DNA of 64,000 nucleotides from Cyanophora paradoxa. Its lineage: Eukaryota; Glaucocystophyceae; Cyanophorales; Cyanophoraceae. The position numbers were made by a program, and so were the translations under genes. The DNA lies in the NCBI GenBank assembly GCA_004431415.1, contig QPMI01000472.1:221851-285850 (forward strand), written 5' to 3'. Numbering within the stretch: the stretch's first letter is position 1; each line of letters opens with the position of its first letter. The notes under the pieces are model-generated. The model did no database searches and had not been told where the DNA came from. It worked only from the letters and a program-made list of their open reading frames with translations. Shown here piece by piece: positions 20,201-30,920 of the stretch.

Positions 20201-23200
20201 CAAGGGGCAGGAGAAAATGCCTGCTGCACGTTGTTACATTGCTCTTGAAGCTCCCTGTCAGTCGTTTTCAGCGGGCGATGAGATTGAAGGGCGCTGCAAA
20301 GAGAGGCTCACCTTTCGGACAGGGCACGCAAACGTAAGACGAGCTGAAGACGTTTGGTATGCTGCCGGGGCCGCAGGCGGTATAGCCCGCGGAGGCGGCG
20401 GGGGCCATTGCGCCCTCGGCAACGCGCTCGCAGGTTGCCATCGCCGCCGACCGGTACTGGCCTGCGGGTTTTTCCGTCTCAGCACTGGAGCGATGCTTAA
20501 GCTTCTGCGCTCGCACCGCTGGGGCACGGGAAGCACGACTGCGAGTCCGGCGCGCTGACGTAGCCTGGAACGCAGCCCGTGCACGAGGCCAGGCCCTCCG
20601 TCGGTGCGAACGTGTTGAGGGGGCACCTGTGCCGATGGTTGTGCTCAGCTACGCGCCGAGGGTTCGGAGAACGGCGCACCTCTGGCAATCGCCGCCCACC
20701 GAGAAAAGTCCTTTCGGGCAGCGCATGCATCTGTGCGAGAGATTTAGATTTAGCGAGCGCTGCGCAGCGGAACAAAAGGGCGCACTCGCTCCGCTCAACG
20801 TTGGGAACCGTGCCGTTCTTGCAGACGGCGCTCGCGTTCGAGGCGGCTGGCGCAACGCTAACTGCGTCGGCCACCGGTACGCAGACCGAGCCGCCGGCCG
20901 CGCGGAACGTGCCTGCAGCGGCGCGTGAGACGAAGACATTCAAAAAAAGCGCCGCAATCAGCAACGCACCCGGCCCGCAGGCGAAGCACAGGCGCCGGTC
21001 ATCGGAGGAGAACATGCCCGGGGGGCACGCCGTGCAGTTTCTCGCTCCGGCAGTCGACACGGCATTCAGCGGGCAGCTGGCGCAGACGCCCGGGAGCGCC
21101 TCGTACGAACCCGCCGGGCACTGCGCGGAACTCAGCAAAGGCAAGCAAAAGGAAAGCGCCGCTGCCCACCGGCGTGCACTGCAGCCGGTCGGGGCCGGAT
21201 ACGAAGCCCGGACCGCAAGCGATCGGACTGCCCAAGCCGGAGGGGCACATCGTGTCGATCGGACACAAGCTGCACTTGTTCGTCCCGTTGACTACGTAGA
21301 ACCCGGCGGGACACCCCTGGCACCCGTCCTGCTGTGGTGCAGTGATCTGACCCTGAGAAGAAAGATTCAGCCCGCAGATGGTCGAACATCAGCGATGCCG
21401 CGGTGCGAACGGCGGGACAGCTGAGACAGCTTCCATTGCGGCCGGCCGGGCTCCAAGTCCCTTTGCGAGGAGACCAGTAAGGAATGATGCCCCTCCGAAG
21501 CAGCGCAGCGCACCAGGCGGGCAGTCGAGGCACGTGATGTTGCCTTTTGGCAGGAACTGCCCGGCGGCGCACGGCTCGCAGTCGGTCTGACCCGCGTTTG
21601 GAACGTAGCCGGGCGGACCTGCGGTAGCGCTTCGTTAGCGGAGCTGCACGTCGACAACTTTTGCAGCCGACGGACATTTTTCGCAGCGGGTTGCGCCCGC
21701 CGGAGACCACTCGCCGGGGTGGCAGTCGAAGCAGCTCTTGATGTAAGAAAAGTAGGGATTCGTCACGAGGTAGGACCCCGCCGGGCTGCGCGCGCGCGGC
21801 GGGTCGAGGGCGACATTGGCGGCGAAGATTCCATGCACGTTCATGCGCACCACTCGCGGCAGTCGCCCGTCGTGCCCAAATTGAGCGTGAGGCGGTTCGC
21901 GGGGCACGGCGTGCATGGCTGCCCCGGGAAAATCGAAGAGGTCTGCAGCGGGCACTCTGGCGCGGCGCCAGTGAGCTAGCTGCTGCAGGCCGTCGAGCAA
22001 CGGCGCAGCGCACCGTAGCACGACAAGGAGCCGTTGTTGGACCACATGCTGCGAACCGTCTGAGAGATTGTCGCACGAATGGATGGCAAGTCTTACCCCC
22101 AGGGGCACGGGGAGCAGGCCGTGCTCCCGGCCTTACTGTACGTGCCCGCCGCGCACAGCGGCGCGTCCGCATCCAGCAGCATCCCCGCCGCCGGCGAGTA
22201 CCGGCCTTCAAAAACCGCACTCAGCTGCGTGCTGGAGCAAACAAAGAGCGGGCGCACCCGCCGGAAGGGGCCTGCACAGGTCCGCGGTCGCGATCGACTG
22301 GTTGAAGAGGGCGGCCTCCCAGTTCCAGCGCGTCCCCGCAGCGCACCGCGTGTGCATCTTCACGAACGTCGGCCTGCGACAGCTCTTACAGACTTCAGAA
22401 GAATGAGACTGGAGCGGAGCGGACGGCTCGGAGACGACGAAGACGACGACGGGCGACTCAGCGGAGGGCATCGTCGGGTCGGTCTCGTTCCCGTAGCCAA
22501 AGACGCGATTCGACGTGAAGTCATCGAGGACGTGCACGCTCAGCACGTTCGCTGCTCGCGTCAACGAAAGGGCGCAGAAGGAGAGGGGCGGTGAGAAGCA
22601 CCCGGGAAGGCGGCCGTGACGACGGTCGGGGACGCCCGCGCGAATCCGTCCGAGTCGACGCCCGCGAAGCGCAGCAGCTGTGACGTCGGCGCACGCTCGT
22701 TCTCCCGGGCCAGCCGCTTGCGCTCGACGAGGCGCGGCCGCGGGCTGTCGGCGGACGCAAACGCAAAGGCGCGAGTGGTGGACGGCTCGTGCGCCTCGCG
22801 GACGACGAAGAGCGACCCGTCCTTGTACACTGCCGCCGCCACCTGCGCGCCGTTAACCAAGCGCCGATTCGCGACGCACGGCCAGCGCACGGAGGTCCAG
22901 GAGGCCAGGGTGCCCCTCGCCCCGTACGAGAGCGTGGCGTCGACGTCGCCCGCCATTCCGCTCTGGTACGAGTTGCGCTTCCTGCGCGGAAGACGATTAC
23001 TGCTGCAATCTTAGGCGATGCAAGGACCGCACCGTATCCGGAAAATCTTATCGCCAGTGACGTAGAACGCGAATCTACCGCCGGGTGGGTCGACGAAGCG
23101 ACCCTCCAGGTACTGAGACGAGGAGCGTGAGCGCGCGGAGCAAAACGTTAACTTCGGAAGCCCGCGCACGCCGTTGCCCGGGCCGCCGTTCAGGGGCCGC

Positions 23201-26200
23201 TCGTTCATCACGATCCACGAGTCGGAGAGCGGGACGCTGTCGGTGCGGAGCACGCGCGGCGGGCCGTGCAGCACAACGCCCGTGCGGTATGTGCCGACGA
23301 CGGGCGTGCCCGACTTGAAGGCCCGCGCAGGGGCGGCCCGCGTTTCGAAGGCCGACGCGTTGACGGCCCTGTGGAAAATCGGATAGAGCGTGGGCCGAAT
23401 TAGAGGCTCGAAATGTATCCGGAAAGACAGAATCATAAACCTCAAAGTAAAATCTTAGAAGAGGCGAGCGCACCAGGAGAGCATGGCCGTCACGTAAGAG
23501 ACATTGAGGCCGCGGCAGACGACGCCGGTGACGAGGCCGCCGGCGCAGGCGGTGCTGGAGGGCCCCGACGGGAAGAAGGGCAGGCGGACGAGCGCGTGGT
23601 AGAGCAGCGGGCCGTTCCGCTCGACGCGGCCGTCGGCGGCCATGGCGACGATCGACGCCGCGGGCGGGTACAGGTCCGCGTGCCCAGCCGTCTTGTCCGT
23701 CGGCCAGCTGCAAAAGGAGCCTCAGGCGAGAATCCGAAGCGTGCGCTGCACAAGAGCGCACAGCAGCTTCGTGTAGATCGAGTCGGCGACGTTGGTTTGA
23801 TTAGCGGGGGCGAGGGCGGTGAGGTTGAAGGCGAGGAGGCCCACGCCGTCCGAGAGCGAGCACGTCTGCAGCGGCGGTGAGACGAGAGAATTTGTGTATC
23901 GTGGATGGCCGCTCACCTTGATGATTGGAAGGACCGACACGGGTGGGGCTGCGAGCGAAGAAGGCGCGTCAGAATAGCAATCGCAGTGCGTTTCGCGGCC
24001 CGCGCACTGCGAGCAAACGATGCGAAGAACGCCACGCCGCGGCCCGCGAAAGCGAAGAACTGTGCGCGCAACATAAGCCGTCTCGAACCGCTGCCCTCTA
24101 CTTTCTATCTGCACCCGCTGGTCCTGCAGCAGCAGCGCGTCGAACTACCCGTTGTATGCGCGCTGCACGTCGGCGGCCGCCTGGGCGCCCTCGAAGGTCC
24201 TGCCCGCCGACGCCGGCTCCGCGTCGTAGAAGTCCAGGCAGTTGGTCATGCTAAAGAGGTTCTGCTGGCCGGTCGCGCCGTCGGCGGCGGCCGCGGCGGC
24301 GGCCTCCGATGCCGCGCCGAAGCTCAGCAGGTCGGTCTGCATGGAGGATCGGATCCGACTCCGCGCGAAGGTGGTCAACGCGGGCGCTCACGTGCACTCT
24401 GTAGAAGCGGTCCTTGTAGGCGGCGATGCTCACGTTGCTCCCCTTCGGCTGTGGCGGAGCGTTTGCGAGTGGACCGCGGCGGAGCGGCGGAAGTCTAAAG
24501 CGCACCAGCGGCCGGAAGAGCTGCAGCGTCCCCAGCATCGAAGACCAGCGGTACCTGTGTGCGCGTTAGGAGGCCGCTTCGTCTGACGCGCACGGCACGT
24601 CGCCCTCACTCTTCTTCAGCTTGCGCGGCGAGCACTCCGGAGACCTACCGAGAGAATCAAACATCGAAAGAAGAGGGTCGCCTTGAGTTTCAAGAACGGA
24701 CCGACTCGTAGAAGAACCGCTCGTAGAGCGCCCGGTAGTGCCGAAAGTCGGTGCTGAAGTTTGCCGCGAAGGCCATAAAAGCAAAGGGGTCGGCCGCGGG
24801 GCACGCGCCGGCCGGCCACGGGCGGACGGCCCCGAGCTCTCCAAGACTGCAGCCGCTGTAAATCGAGTTGACGAGGCGCTGGGCGCCGTAGGCCGCGCAG
24901 CCGCCGCCCGTGCAGCCTTTGGCGGGTTTCAGGACGGCGCTCGCGGGTCCGATCAGGTCCGCGAGACCGAGCTCCGTGTAGTTGGCGGGCCACCGCCAGT
25001 CGCTCTGTTGAGAAGGTCGGCTTGCAATCGATCACAGCGTCACAAGTGCACTGGTTTTACCTTGTACGCGGACAAGTCGTTCGGCGGCGACCGGTTGTCG
25101 GGGTCCTTCGCGCAAGCAGCGTAAGCTAGTGGGCTCGAAAGCACCACCACCGCGGGGAACGGGGACCCGTAAAAGCACCACCGCGGGGAACGGGGACATC
25201 GACGCGAAAGCGAACTCGACGGGCCGCGACTTGCCGAGCGATGTCCCGTCGGGCTGCGCTCCGTCAGCAAAGCGCTCGCAGCAGCGGCGGAGCGCGCGGC
25301 GGAGCGCGCGGCAGGCTTTGAAGCGGACCGCGGAGAGGGTCCTGGTCAGCAGGCAGACCGAAGCCTCGAGGTCGTAGTCGCAGTACGCGAAATCCTAACG
25401 CGGCGTCGGCGGTGCGATCGAGCGACGCAACGGGAGGGGCACCTCTTTGTAAAGGAAGACGACCGCCAGGCGGATCTTCGGCGGGCGGCGGGCCACGGGG
25501 TGCGAGGGCAGCGGCGCCGCGAAGACGATGCGCGTGCGGTCGCTGGCGGCAAAGTCGAGCGCCACTCGGCGAAAGGCGTTCCGCAGACGCGAGTCACCCG
25601 GCGGGATGATCGCTGCATGAAGTTCAGTCCGCAGAATGTCGCTGGAACAGAGCGGGCGCGCATGCGCACCGCTCTGGGAAACGATGATCGGCCCCTCCGG
25701 TATCGTCACGGTCTTGGCCGCTGACGCGGGCGACATGGTACCCATGCTCGTCGACGCAAGGGCCGTGCAGGAGAGGCTGTAAGAGCCGCCGAAGGAGAGC
25801 GCGACGGGTACCGCAAGCGTCACGCCACTCGACATCGCGTCCGTCACCAGCTTCGAGGCGCGGTACTGCGGCGAAAATCAGCGGGTCTTTGGTGAGAAGA
25901 AAGCGACGCGTGCACCGGTCCGCCGAAGCCCAGGCAGCGCAGCTCGACGGAGGTGATCGATTTGCCCTTGACAAAGCTAACGAGGGCCTCGAGCCCTTGC
26001 GGCCCCGTTGCGTCTGCCGAGAGAATGCTCGGCGCGGCGAGCGGACTCGACGACGCTGGGCTGCTGCACTCAAACGTCACGTCGCCGTCCACGCGCCCCG
26101 TCAGCGAGTACGGCGACGTGTCCTCCACCGTCTTCGAGTACCTCTGATGAGCGCACGGCGGTAAGCGCACGTCGTAGAGAGTCTCGCACAGCTTCGGACC

Positions 26201-27116
26201 CCAATAGAGCCGCAGTCCCACATGGGGTAGGCGAGAAGCATGCCGCCGTTGTGGTAGAGGCCGCTCAGGTACGTGTTCCGAGCGACGTTCTCGTCAGTTA
26301 GATCGCCCGAGGGCCGCCAGATTCGGAACTGGTAGAGGACGGCACCCTTGAGGTTCGGTTGCCCCTGCGCGCGGCCCATTGTCTTCCAGTCCCCAACGCT
26401 GCATCGGGACAGAGCGCGCACCCACTCGTTCGGGCGGCCAATGTAGTTGAGGGCGCGCGACTTGCTCGGGATCGCGCTCGAGCTGATAGTGTCGACCCTT
26501 ATGCCATTCCGTCGCGACTCGAACGTCCCGTCCTGCCAGTAGAGGATCACGTACGTCCAGGTGTTCCCCTGCGTGGCCACGGGTCGGAGGCGGCGCGCGG
26601 GCGCGAACTCTGTACCCCCACCTCGATCGATTGCGAGTAGGAGTTGAACGCGAAGTAATTTGCGATCCGCTGCGTGCCCTGGAAGATCTGTATCTGGAGC
26701 CCGTAGTTCCCGGAGTAGACCTGCGTTCCGAAGTTCGGCTGAAAAAAGACCGTACGCGTCAAAGCTGGGGCATCTGCGGACGCACGCTGCATGGACCGGA
26801 CGGGCAGAGCGAAATGATCTGCGGGCAGGAGCTATATATGAACAATCGCAGAAAGCTTGCGACCGGCGCGCCGCACGAGGTTGTCGCTGTTGAACTTCGT
26901 TGGGACCGTCGGTGCGTTCCCGAGGTCCAGAATCCTCGCCCCGTTGAGCTGAGGGGCGGTGACTCGTATCCTACGGTAACTCATCGGCCCGCATAAATCA
27001 TGTCAAAAAGAACGGCGGCGCACCAGAACTCGATCGCCAGCCGCGGCCCGCTGCCGAATGTCAGGGTGGGGATCGTGATGGAGGGCGGCCCGTTGTAGTT
27101 GAAGGTCGCGCCTGAG
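12920..27116 (-). CDS. Giant multi-exon receptor-like membrane protein (LamG, GCC2/GCC3 repeats, TM, phosphosite-rich tail)
   Basis: I read one minus-strand gene with dozens of short exons separated by GT-AG introns of about 45-65 nt (for example the intron that splits a Cys-rich repeat near 21115-21165). Domain order from the N-terminus: a LamG/concanavalin-like domain (26.1-27.1 kb); an unrecognised ectodomain (22.3-26 kb); many GCC2/GCC3 Cys-rich modules (17.0-22.3 kb); a membrane segment (16.25-16.32 kb); a cytosolic stretch with RRxS sites; two further hydrophobic segments; and a long Ser/Pro-rich tail ending at 12920. The 5' end is missing: the first visible exon follows an intron acceptor at 27117, and element C begins 39 bp further on. 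Two or more adjacent genes cannot be excluded, and single-base consensus errors make exact exon joins uncertain. Confidence 0.6.
14290..16319 (-). other. Membrane-segment region of the receptor-like gene
   Basis: Three hydrophobic stretches are visible on the minus strand. The first is a strong one at about 16319-16246 (IFAVVAGAAGGAVLLVGLLM). The second is at about 15737-15677 (VAGAFATVIGVGLVLLAG). The third is at about 14373-14290 (ADLASLIGTALAAGGQIVLA). Between the first and second lie three RRxS sites (SRRASVA, GRRASSV, GRRGSVG). Between the second and third lies a Cys- and sequon-containing stretch (FNVSERTCTC) that looks extracellular. This gives three spans with a cytosolic C-terminus if all three cross the membrane. 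Confidence 0.5.
17000..22300 (-). other. Array of GCC2/GCC3 cysteine-rich ectodomain modules
   Basis: Exon after exon encodes modules with the pattern C..CP.G..S...G...C..C (examples: CTACPPGMFSSDDRRLCFAC near 20.98-21.04 kb; CGPGFVSGPDRLQC near 21.2 kb; CPLNAVSTAGARNCTAC near 21.05 kb). This is the ephrin-receptor-like GCC2/GCC3 fold common in large surface proteins of protists. Introns of about 50 nt fall inside the modules. I count well over ten modules, but the exact number depends on splicing. Confidence 0.75.
26100..27116 (-). other. LamG/concanavalin-like domain exons
   Basis: The first visible exon reads ATFNYNGPPSITIPTLTFG followed by an EFWC segment, and further exons read WTYVILYWQDGTFESRRNG and QFRIWRPSGDLTDENVARN. 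This is the strand pattern of a LamG-type jelly roll, including the FRIW and 'L..E' signature near its end. It is an extracellular ligand-binding fold. An intron acceptor lies at 27117, and the upstream intron has been cut by element C. Confidence 0.65.
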
Positions 27117-27154
27117 CCGAACAAGTAAACAAATTAAACTTAAAGGGACTGAAA

Positions 27155-27438
27155 ACACATAGTAAAATGCGGAGTTTTAACCCTCGGCTTAATCTTAATT
27201 GATTTTGTTGATATATCTCGTATATTCTATTTCAATCAATCGTTAATCTGTGTATATCTTATCGAATATTCATTTATTTCGTTTATTTTGTATTCTTTTC
27301 GATATTTTATCGTAAATTTCTCTTATTTTCCGATTAGTCTTACTGAGTCTATCGATAATCTGTATATATTTCCGAATAATATAACTGAATCTCAATTAGA
27401 TCTTGCCTCTGGTTAAAACTCCGCATTTTACTATGTGT
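27155..27438 (+). repeat. 284-bp foldback at the left end of element C
   Basis: It is bounded by a perfect 28-bp inverted repeat: ACACATAGTAAAATGCGGAG at the outer edge and its exact complement at 27411-27438. The unit is AT-rich and non-coding. The flanking base composition changes sharply at its outer edge, which marks the junction with host DNA. Confidence 0.9.
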
Positions 27439-27839
27439 GATTGGTCTAAAAGTTAATTGATTTAATCGATATTATATTCATGTACTTTCTCGATTAAATT
27501 TAATTAAATTTAATTCATTTAATCGGAAATATATCGCTAAACTCGATTAAGATCCATAAATGATTCATTTGTTTATATTAACAAATCGATCTCTTATTGA
27601 ATCCAATCGTAATTATACATGAAACTTATATGATTTTATCATTGTTTTGTTGAGTCTAAGGGGGACCCTTAGGATTTTGGGTGTGACAGGTGTGACAGGT
27701 GTGACAGGTCAATCCCAAGGAAAGTCCTAGTGAGAAATTGATTTTTAAAATCCACGGGATAAACCTGTCACACCTGTCACACAAACCATATTCAGTAAGG
27801 ACCTCATATATTGTGAAAATCTCAGTGTTAGTTGGTGTT

Positions 27840-28035
27840 AAATCTTTCAGGCAGCATTTATTTGTCAGGCATTAAATCTATCGATTTTCATAAAGTATTT
27901 TATTTTGGCTAAGTCATTGTTTGGATCAACAATGAAATTTGAATTATAGAAAAGTTTTCTAAAAAGGTGCCTGACAATGCCTGACATACTATATAAGTGC
28001 CTGACAACTATATTATAGTGCCTGACAAACCATAT
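27840..28035 (+). repeat. TGCCTGACA repeat block unique to the left terminus
   Basis: TGCCTGACA or its complement TGTCAGGCA occurs at about 27867, 27968, 27979, 28001 and 28019, spaced by 10-30 bp of AT-rich sequence. It replaces the TGTGACAGG units found at the corresponding place in the right terminus. The dense spacing resembles iterons (binding sites for a replication or regulatory protein), but no such protein is known here. Confidence 0.7.
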
Positions 28036-28456
28036 ATGGTAATACTATATGATATCTTCTACTTTCTCAGTGTTAGTTGGTGTAGTTGATTCAAAAAATG
28101 CATTTATACTCTGATTCATTGTTATTTCCTGTGAAATTTGAGTCAACTCAACCCACTTAGTCAACCCTTGCATTGAATTCGTAACAAAATCCATATACTA
28201 TCGATTAATATGAGTCAACCTTGAGTCCACTTTAATAATAGGGGGAATCTTGGGGATATGTTGGGTTTTAGTGTAATGAAATCGAATAGTATTCGAAATA
28301 CTTGACATTGCTTAATGTAGGGTGCATTCATATTTCGGCTACATTATACAGTAGAATGTCTATTGTAAACAATGTCCGGAATCCGGAAAATAATCATTGT
28401 AGAAAGCTATTGTAATAAAAAAGATAAATTACCCTGTTTATCATTATAGAAACCCA

Positions 28457-28855
28457 TTAAAACGGGAATCTATCATGTTTATGTCTCTCAGTCTTCTCAA
28501 ATGTGAGGAAATTCATTGTTTTATCGATCTCATCTGCAACTGATTGTGTTTTATGCTGAGCTTCTTTACCACAACTGAATATATCAATTGCTAACATGCC
28601 TTCATTGGAATAACAATGAGCTGTGCAATGGCTTTCATCTAATAGCAGAACCAATGCAAAACCAGGAGGTGATACTTTGCCATCAAATATCTCACAGTGT
28701 TTATGAACAATCCTAATACCTTGTCTCAATATAGCTTGTTCAAGGGTTCCCATAATCCAATTACCTAGGAAGCTAACATGCTCATGTCCTGTTGCAATAG
28801 CTGATTTAGCCTTGTAATCAAGCATAACATGAAAGCCTCTGTATTGAGTCTCCAT
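28457..28855 (-). CDS. speD-like: S-adenosylmethionine decarboxylase-like (SpeD) pyruvoyl enzyme, 132 aa
   Basis: The catalytic block is DESHCTAHCYSNEG, with self-cleavage expected at E74-S75, then H80 and C95 (DIFSCG). This is the same Ser-His-Cys spacing as in authentic SpeD. The N-terminal half (YRGFHVMLDYKAKS...) has diverged clearly from the element B copy while the core is unchanged, which suggests purifying selection on the active site. It is the last gene of a minus-strand cluster (fibre, 101-aa, two structural paralogues, zinc ribbon, this gene) with gaps of 22-40 bp, so it is probably expressed with virion genes. Product: decarboxylated AdoMet or a polyamine such as putrescine or agmatine, depending on specificity. 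Confidence 0.87.
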   Translation of the reverse strand: METQYRGFHVMLDYKAKSAIATGHEHVSFLGNWIMGTLEQAILRQGIRIVHKHCEIFDGKVSPPGFALVLLLDESHCTAHCYSNEGMLAIDIFSCGKEAQHKTQSVADEIDKTMNFLTFEKTERHKHDRFPF

Positions 28856-28884
28856 TAAGAATACCTTAGAAAAATTAATTAAAC

Positions 28885-29157
28885 CTAATCGAACCTAATG
28901 CAAACATCCCTATATTCTACAGTGATTGATGAAGTAGCCCTTTTCCTATAAGCCTGAGAATGTTTTTTGTTGCATTCCCTACACCCTGATCCCTTCACAT
29001 GATTAAAGGGATATGTCAGGATCACCTTGTTACACTGCAAACATCTAACAGATACTTTCTCTTGAGCTTTGATGTAATGTGTCTCACTGTAATCGAATTT
29101 ATCTTTACCATGGACTGTCATAGCAGCATCTATAAACTTTTTCGTTTTACTATCCAT
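28885..29157 (-). CDS. Small zinc-ribbon protein (DUF723-like), 90 aa
   Basis: Same layout as the element B copy: FIDAAMTVHG at the start, KVSVRCLQC, then NHVKGSGCRECNKK, giving two CxxC pairs for one zinc ion. It has no catalytic nuclease residues. It lies 22 bp after the 277-aa structural gene and 29 bp before the SpeD-like gene, an order kept in both elements. A nucleic-acid-binding or regulatory role is inferred from the zinc ribbon only. Confidence 0.75.
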   Translation of the reverse strand: MDSKTKKFIDAAMTVHGKDKFDYSETHYIKAQEKVSVRCLQCNKVILTYPFNHVKGSGCRECNKKHSQAYRKRATSSITVEYRDVCIRFD

Positions 29158-29179
29158 ACTCTATATATAATCAACATTC

Positions 29180-30013
29180 TTATGGAGCAGTATCCTGCCC
29201 AAAAATGGGGAAATATCGATTTGTCCCATAGTATTCAGCATAGGTATTCTGCTTTGCAATAAAATCGGTTCTCTCTGCAAACATCACACACTTGTAGATA
29301 CCAAACTTGGTGGCTCTCACTAAGAACTGATAGTCTTCCAAACCGAAATTGACTCCATGATAAGCAATTCCGAAATTATCATATGGGGTGATCACTACTG
29401 CAAAGTTGGGAGTTCCACCTTCAACTTGGCATACAGCATAAACATCTGGTGGGATATCCACAACAACCTTGTAGTGATCACCAATCTCAACAAGAGAGTC
29501 TACTACTGCTGTTTGTTCATTCACAACAATGGGGAATATCTTGATTATATAGGGGGCATTCATGCTGGGGACATAGGTTCGAATTCTTGTATTGGGATCA
29601 ATGGGATTGGGTTGATCATTCACAAATAGAGGCGCTCCAACAGCCCCACCAACCCTAAGACCATCACCAATATATGCTCCCCCCGATTTGCAGTTAATAG
29701 CTCCCGACCTAGATTCAAAAGAATAAGTAGACAGAGGATCTCCATAGCTATCTGGGTCTCCATAATGAGCAGAAAAGTTTGCATTTGTGACAAGTAGCTT
29801 AGTTGTCTTAACTATTCCATTATTTTTATCACATCTGAGTTCCTGTAATCTCAGCTTGTGGGTGGAACCAAATGTATTCATTGTAGGTTGGACCTCTGTG
29901 GATTGGAGACCCTCAACATCATCAAAAGTAGCATGCTGCAGAACATGGTTTGCTGGTGCAGCTAATGAAAGCTGAGGTGTAATAATTCGTTCAAGTGGGG
30001 GTTGCTCAGCCAT
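29180..30013 (-). CDS. Putative virion structural protein, 277 aa
   Basis: Nearly identical to the 275-aa protein of element B; differences are mainly conservative (for example FAERTDFIAKQ versus YAERTDAIAKQ). Conserved blocks are ELRCDKNNGIVKTTKLLV and GGAYIGDGLRVGG. No membrane segment or known catalytic motif is seen. The start is an ATG preceded by the shared AAAGATATATC...TTTAATG motif. The strong conservation between two otherwise diverged elements suggests a core virion part, with fibre base or spike as the best guess. Confidence 0.8.
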   Translation of the reverse strand: MAEQPPLERIITPQLSLAAPANHVLQHATFDDVEGLQSTEVQPTMNTFGSTHKLRLQELRCDKNNGIVKTTKLLVTNANFSAHYGDPDSYGDPLSTYSFESRSGAINCKSGGAYIGDGLRVGGAVGAPLFVNDQPNPIDPNTRIRTYVPSMNAPYIIKIFPIVVNEQTAVVDSLVEIGDHYKVVVDIPPDVYAVCQVEGGTPNFAVVITPYDNFGIAYHGVNFGLEDYQFLVRATKFGIYKCVMFAERTDFIAKQNTYAEYYGTNRYFPIFGQDTAP

Positions 30014-30040
30014 TTTACATTAAAGGGATATATCTTTTAT
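30014..30040 (-). promoter_or_regulatory. Candidate late-type promoter motif
   Basis: Reading toward the 277-aa gene, the sequence is AAAGATATATCCCTTTAATG followed by TAAA and the ATG. The same motif precedes the element B homologue at 8594-8616. It overlaps the last codons of the upstream gene. The motif is conserved although the intergenic space is otherwise only about 23 bp. Confidence 0.45.
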
Positions 30041-30881
30041 GGGGTTGGGTCATCAATTACATCTGGTTCCGAATAAAACCCTGTAACTGAAAGAGTATCA
30101 GGAGTTACACCTCTAAGAGCTGATACAGCGGCTATATCTGTTCTCAAACCGATAAGAGTTATAGTATATAACCCAATATCTGTAACAAACAAGTCAAAGG
30201 TGAAATTATTATTATAAACACAGTAGCCATAACCGAAATGATTATATCCCTGAACATTGAAATAGTATTTATGACCTACTTGATTGTTGTTGGCTCTACA
30301 AAGGGAAAGCATTGCAGATGGAATCGCAAGACCTCTCAGTACTCTTTTGGTTCCTTCAATTAATTCCGAGTTTTCAAGAGTAACAGTATATCCAATGTAA
30401 AATTGAATTAATGGCTGCTGTGCGACAGGAGTATATAATCGAATTCGTTGGGGTCTTCAACATTCTGTTCAAGAGTATCTGGGACATCATTATACGAAAT
30501 TGAGGATGAAAGCTGACCTGAAACTCTGCAACCTCCACCAATAAAAGCTCCTCCTGATCTCACAGTAACAGCAGCAGAATTCTTATCGAAATCAAGGGCT
30601 TTCAGATCAACACTGTAAGCATCTGGACCTCCATTAGTAGGTTGGAAGAAGTTAGCATTGGTGACAAGAAGTCGAGTTGTTTTCACCACACCTGAATTCT
30701 TATCAGCTCTCAGCTCTTTAACTCGAATAATCGAATTTTTATCAAAGGAGTTACCATTGGAGTTGGGTCTCTCTGTGGATTCTAAACCACGAACCTCATC
30801 ATTTACTTCATGCTGGCGAAAATGCATTGCAGGGGATCCAAGGGAATATATAGGCAGTTGAACTCGATTATATTCACCCAT
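30037..30881 (-). CDS. Putative virion structural protein, paralogue of the 277-aa gene (one frame break)
   Basis: Two overlapping frames (30881-30408 and 30312-30037, with the link readable between them) make one protein of about 281 residues. They realign if one C is missing from the C-run at about 30447; the element B copy is continuous across this point. It shares KELRADKNSGVVKTTRLLV and SGGAFIGGGCRVSG with the neighbouring 277-aa protein, so the pair arose by duplication. The C-terminus YSEPDVIDDPTP matches element B. The function is unknown; a virion role is inferred from its position after the fibre gene. Confidence 0.75.
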
Positions 30882-30920
30882 GGCTTCTTTTACTAAGAAG
30901 GAAAGAAAAATAAACTACCA

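Larger units (their letters stand above)
27155..28251 (+). repeat. Left terminal inverted repeat of element C
   Basis: Read in reverse complement, it matches 53957-55123 block by block: the 284-bp foldback, the AT-rich run, TGTGACAGG arrays (27680-27706 and 27764-27783), the ACACCAACTAACACTGAG word, and finally GTTGACTAAGTGGG with the AGTGGACTCAAGG motif. It differs by carrying a TGCCTGACA repeat block (27840-28035) where the right end carries extra TGTGACAGG units. The last 284 bp are identical in plan at all three termini of the window. Confidence 0.9.
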
